From: Epichloe hybrida
Lineage: Eukaryota; Ascomycota; Sordariomycetes; Hypocreales; Clavicipitaceae
NCBI GenBank assembly: GCA_019022495.1
Contig: JAFEKR010000014.1
Location: 558,001-622,000, forward strand
Direction of reading: 5' to 3'
DNA: 64,000 nt
The notes beneath the pieces are model-generated. The model did not search any database, had not been told where the DNA came from, and was given only the letters and a program-made list of their open reading frames with translations. Shown here one piece after another: positions 62,220 through 64,000 of this stretch. The stretch's first letter is position 1. Each line of letters opens with the position of its first letter. A program made the position numbers and the translations under genes.

Positions 62220-63596
62220 TCAAGGGCACAGCATCTTGACTCTCGCATTTCGCAGACGCTCCAGCACAGAAAAATCCAACCCGATCTGTCTGAGCACAAC
62301 AACAATGAGATCGAACCGGGTATCCAGAGACGCTTCAGACCATTCGTCATCCTCGAGCTTGGCTACCTGTGGAACGGCACTCTGAGGCACCAGCGGATCA
62401 GCCCAGGCAACGTCCGATCTCCCCGTCAAGATGAGGCATTTGACCAGCTCCAGACCGGGAGAGTTGGCTAGATGGGACTGCCCAAGCTTGAAGCCGATCC
62501 CGACGACCAGAACAGACGGTTTGTAGTCCGTCGGTACCCGGCCACAGAGGTCTGCAACGATCCTCGTGGCCATCTCAAAGGGCCGATTGGACATTCTTGC
62601 CGAAGAAACCCGAAGGATGGGGAAATCATTGTTCGACAACAGGTAGTGAGGGTTGATGGGTATGCAATGCCCGCCAACACCAGCGCCAGGTACAAACGGC
62701 AGATAGCCAAAGGGCTTGGTGGCCGCGGCGCGGCACACCTCAAAGGGGTCGATTCCATGAGGGATGCATGCATCGGCCATTTCGTTCGCATACGCTATGC
62801 AGACCATCCGCTGGCAATTCTCATACAGCTTGGTCATCTCAGCCACTTCCGGGGTCGAGACCGGAACAACATGGTCAAAGACGTGAGAGTACAACTGTCT
62901 GATGCTGTTCAGCGAGCCCGGCACAATGTCATCTAGTCCAGAGATGATTTTCGGAATGGCCTCCGCGGCCGGCGTCGTACGTCCTGGATCGACTCTCTCT
63001 GGCGACATGCCCGCGTAGAAGCCTCTCTCGGCTGCCAAAGGTCCCAGGAACTCGCGGGTCATGCCGACAGCAACAGAGCTCTCAATGATGATGGTCGAGC
63101 CCGTGGCACCGTGGCTTGCGACGGTACCGAGGGCGTTGCGGAGATATGACGAATCGATCCTCTTATCAGGCAAGAGAAGTGTAGGAACAGCGATCAGAAA
63201 ATGCGTAGCGCGCCGGATGTCCCCGGGGGAAGTGGTGAATTGAACTCTGGCATTAGTCTTGAAAAGCTGCTCGACTTGATGAATGCGAGTCTGGGAGACA
63301 TCATATCCAAGAACGTCGAATGCGCGAGAGAATATGTCGACGAGGTGCTGTCCGACATAGCCGACACCGATGACAGCAACTAGGGTTTCTCGCTTGGGAT
63401 CAATTGGCTGATGAGCAACTACCAAGTCATGACCAAACCCGACCGGCTCACTCGGAGGTGTGAGATCGTAGTGGCCGCGTTCGACAATGTCTAAATTGGT
63501 GTCGGGAAATTCCTGGGCGATTACCCTCGACAGTCCCTGAAAAGGGGTGTCATTGGGTTGCGTCTTGATCTCAACGCTCATGCTTTCGATGTCCAT
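62220..63596 (-). CDS. Nucleotide-sugar dehydrogenase (UDP-glucose/GDP-mannose DH family, WecC/TviB-like)
   Basis: One exon, 458 residues, start MDIESMSVEI at 63596. A 70-residue N-terminal extension precedes the NAD-binding Rossmann motif VIGVGYVG (75-82). The middle domain has Lys256 (TKLYENC) and the active-site Cys311 in GAGVGGHCIPINPHYL. The C-terminal UDP-sugar domain includes VVGIGFKLGQSHLANSP. The wording GVGGHCIP resembles enzymes that oxidise UDP-N-acetylhexosamines to uronates more than UDP-glucose dehydrogenases (GFGGSCFPKD). The usual lysine or valine-aspartate after the CIP box is Ile-Asn here. It would make a UDP-uronic acid, for a sugar on the product or for a surface glycan. 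Not clearly part of the PKS pathway. Confidence 0.92.
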   Translation of the reverse strand: MDIESMSVEIKTQPNDTPFQGLSRVIAQEFPDTNLDIVERGHYDLTPPSEPVGFGHDLVVAHQPIDPKRETLVAVIGVGYVGQHLVDIFSRAFDVLGYDVSQTRIHQVEQLFKTNARVQFTTSPGDIRRATHFLIAVPTLLLPDKRIDSSYLRNALGTVASHGATGSTIIIESSVAVGMTREFLGPLAAERGFYAGMSPERVDPGRTTPAAEAIPKIISGLDDIVPGSLNSIRQLYSHVFDHVVPVSTPEVAEMTKLYENCQRMVCIAYANEMADACIPHGIDPFEVCRAAATKPFGYLPFVPGAGVGGHCIPINPHYLLSNNDFPILRVSSARMSNRPFEMATRIVADLCGRVPTDYKPSVLVVGIGFKLGQSHLANSPGLELVKCLILTGRSDVAWADPLVPQSAVPQVAKLEDDEWSEASLDTRFDLIVVVLRQIGLDFSVLERLRNARVKMLCP

Positions 63597-64000
63597 TCGT
63601 TGCGCCCGTTTTGGAGAGGGAGAAGCAGTCGTTACATGACGGGGATGAAAACAGACAAGCAAGAAACATGGTTTTCACGAGACAGTCTGCTTTTGGACTG
63701 ACTTGCCATCTTCGAAATCAAAGATTTCCGAAGAGTCGAGACACTCGGTATGATTCGCTCATTTGTATAAAGCCTGGCCATTTTCTCCCAGTCTCACTCT
63801 CAATCCGTCGAGGAATATTGTGGCTGACTCAGTTATCGTGTCAAATGCAAGCCCAACAGAGATCGGGGTCATGCTGAAGACAATGCCCATGTCAACTCAG
63901 AAGTTACGAATCTCTTGCCTTTCGCACGTGGAGGTTTGTCGATCCGGAGACTCACCGGGCTTCTTGAACGACGACAGCTTGGCCGCAGATGTCACAGACG
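63597..64000. other. Upstream region of the sugar dehydrogenase, possible exon at the right edge
   Basis: Contains the leader and promoter of the dehydrogenase and an upstream reading frame on the minus strand (63669-63571) that overlaps its start out of frame. At the very edge (63,956-64,000, minus strand) an open stretch ends in a good donor GTGAGT, so another gene's exon may begin here. Too short to name. Confidence 0.4.

Overview
This window looks like nuclear DNA of a filamentous ascomycete (Pezizomycotina). The genes have short introns (52 to 164 bp) with fungal splice signals, there is a fungal highly reducing polyketide synthase, and the transposons carry the C-to-T decay at CpA typical of repeat-induced point mutation (RIP): glutamine and tryptophan codons have become stops and TpA is in excess. 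I do not assign a species. The DNA has two compartments with a sharp border near 44,830.

Left, 1 to about 44,830: an AT-rich block of transposons inserted into each other. The left 3 kb holds a miniature LTR element cut by the window edge (1-305), a complex tandem repeat (306-1830) and degraded sequence. From about 2,959 the block can be solved by matching terminal repeats with target-site duplications (TSDs). The 3' part of a Gypsy chromovirus (A', 2959-3947 and 43447-44729) is split by a second Gypsy element on the minus strand (B, 3948-43441, TSD CAGGT). B was then hit by a full chromovirus (A'', 5755-15592, TSD GTAAT), a hAT-like element (E, 15961-31812, TSD CATAGAAT), a LINE (35416-39741, 14-bp TSD) and another hAT-like element (H, ending at 42410). 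A'' contains hAT-like element D (7668-9599). E contains hAT-like F (16193-25050) and hAT element C (25231-31091), which carries a transposase gene. F contains a Copia element (G, 17400-24296). With the inserts removed, B is about 7.2 kb, A'' about 7.9 kb and G 6.9 kb, normal sizes for such elements.

Right, about 44,830 to 64,000: normal-composition DNA with seven genes that look like a polyketide biosynthetic cluster. In order they are an FSH1/LovG-type serine hydrolase (-), a highly reducing PKS without a methyltransferase domain (+), an M20 amidohydrolase with an apparent frameshift near its 3' end (-), an AsaB/GA4-desaturase-like oxidase (+), an isopenicillin-N-synthase-type 2-oxoglutarate/Fe(II) dioxygenase (+), a BBE-type FAD oxidase with both covalent flavin attachment residues and a signal peptide (-), and a nucleotide-sugar dehydrogenase (-). 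The PKS has no release domain, and the divergently transcribed hydrolase is the obvious candidate to free the chain. The two non-haem iron oxidases and the flavoprotein would then oxidise a reduced polyketide. The roles of the M20 enzyme and the sugar dehydrogenase are open. No cluster regulator, transporter or glycosyltransferase is seen, and the cluster may continue past the right edge. I do not recognise this gene combination as a known pathway.
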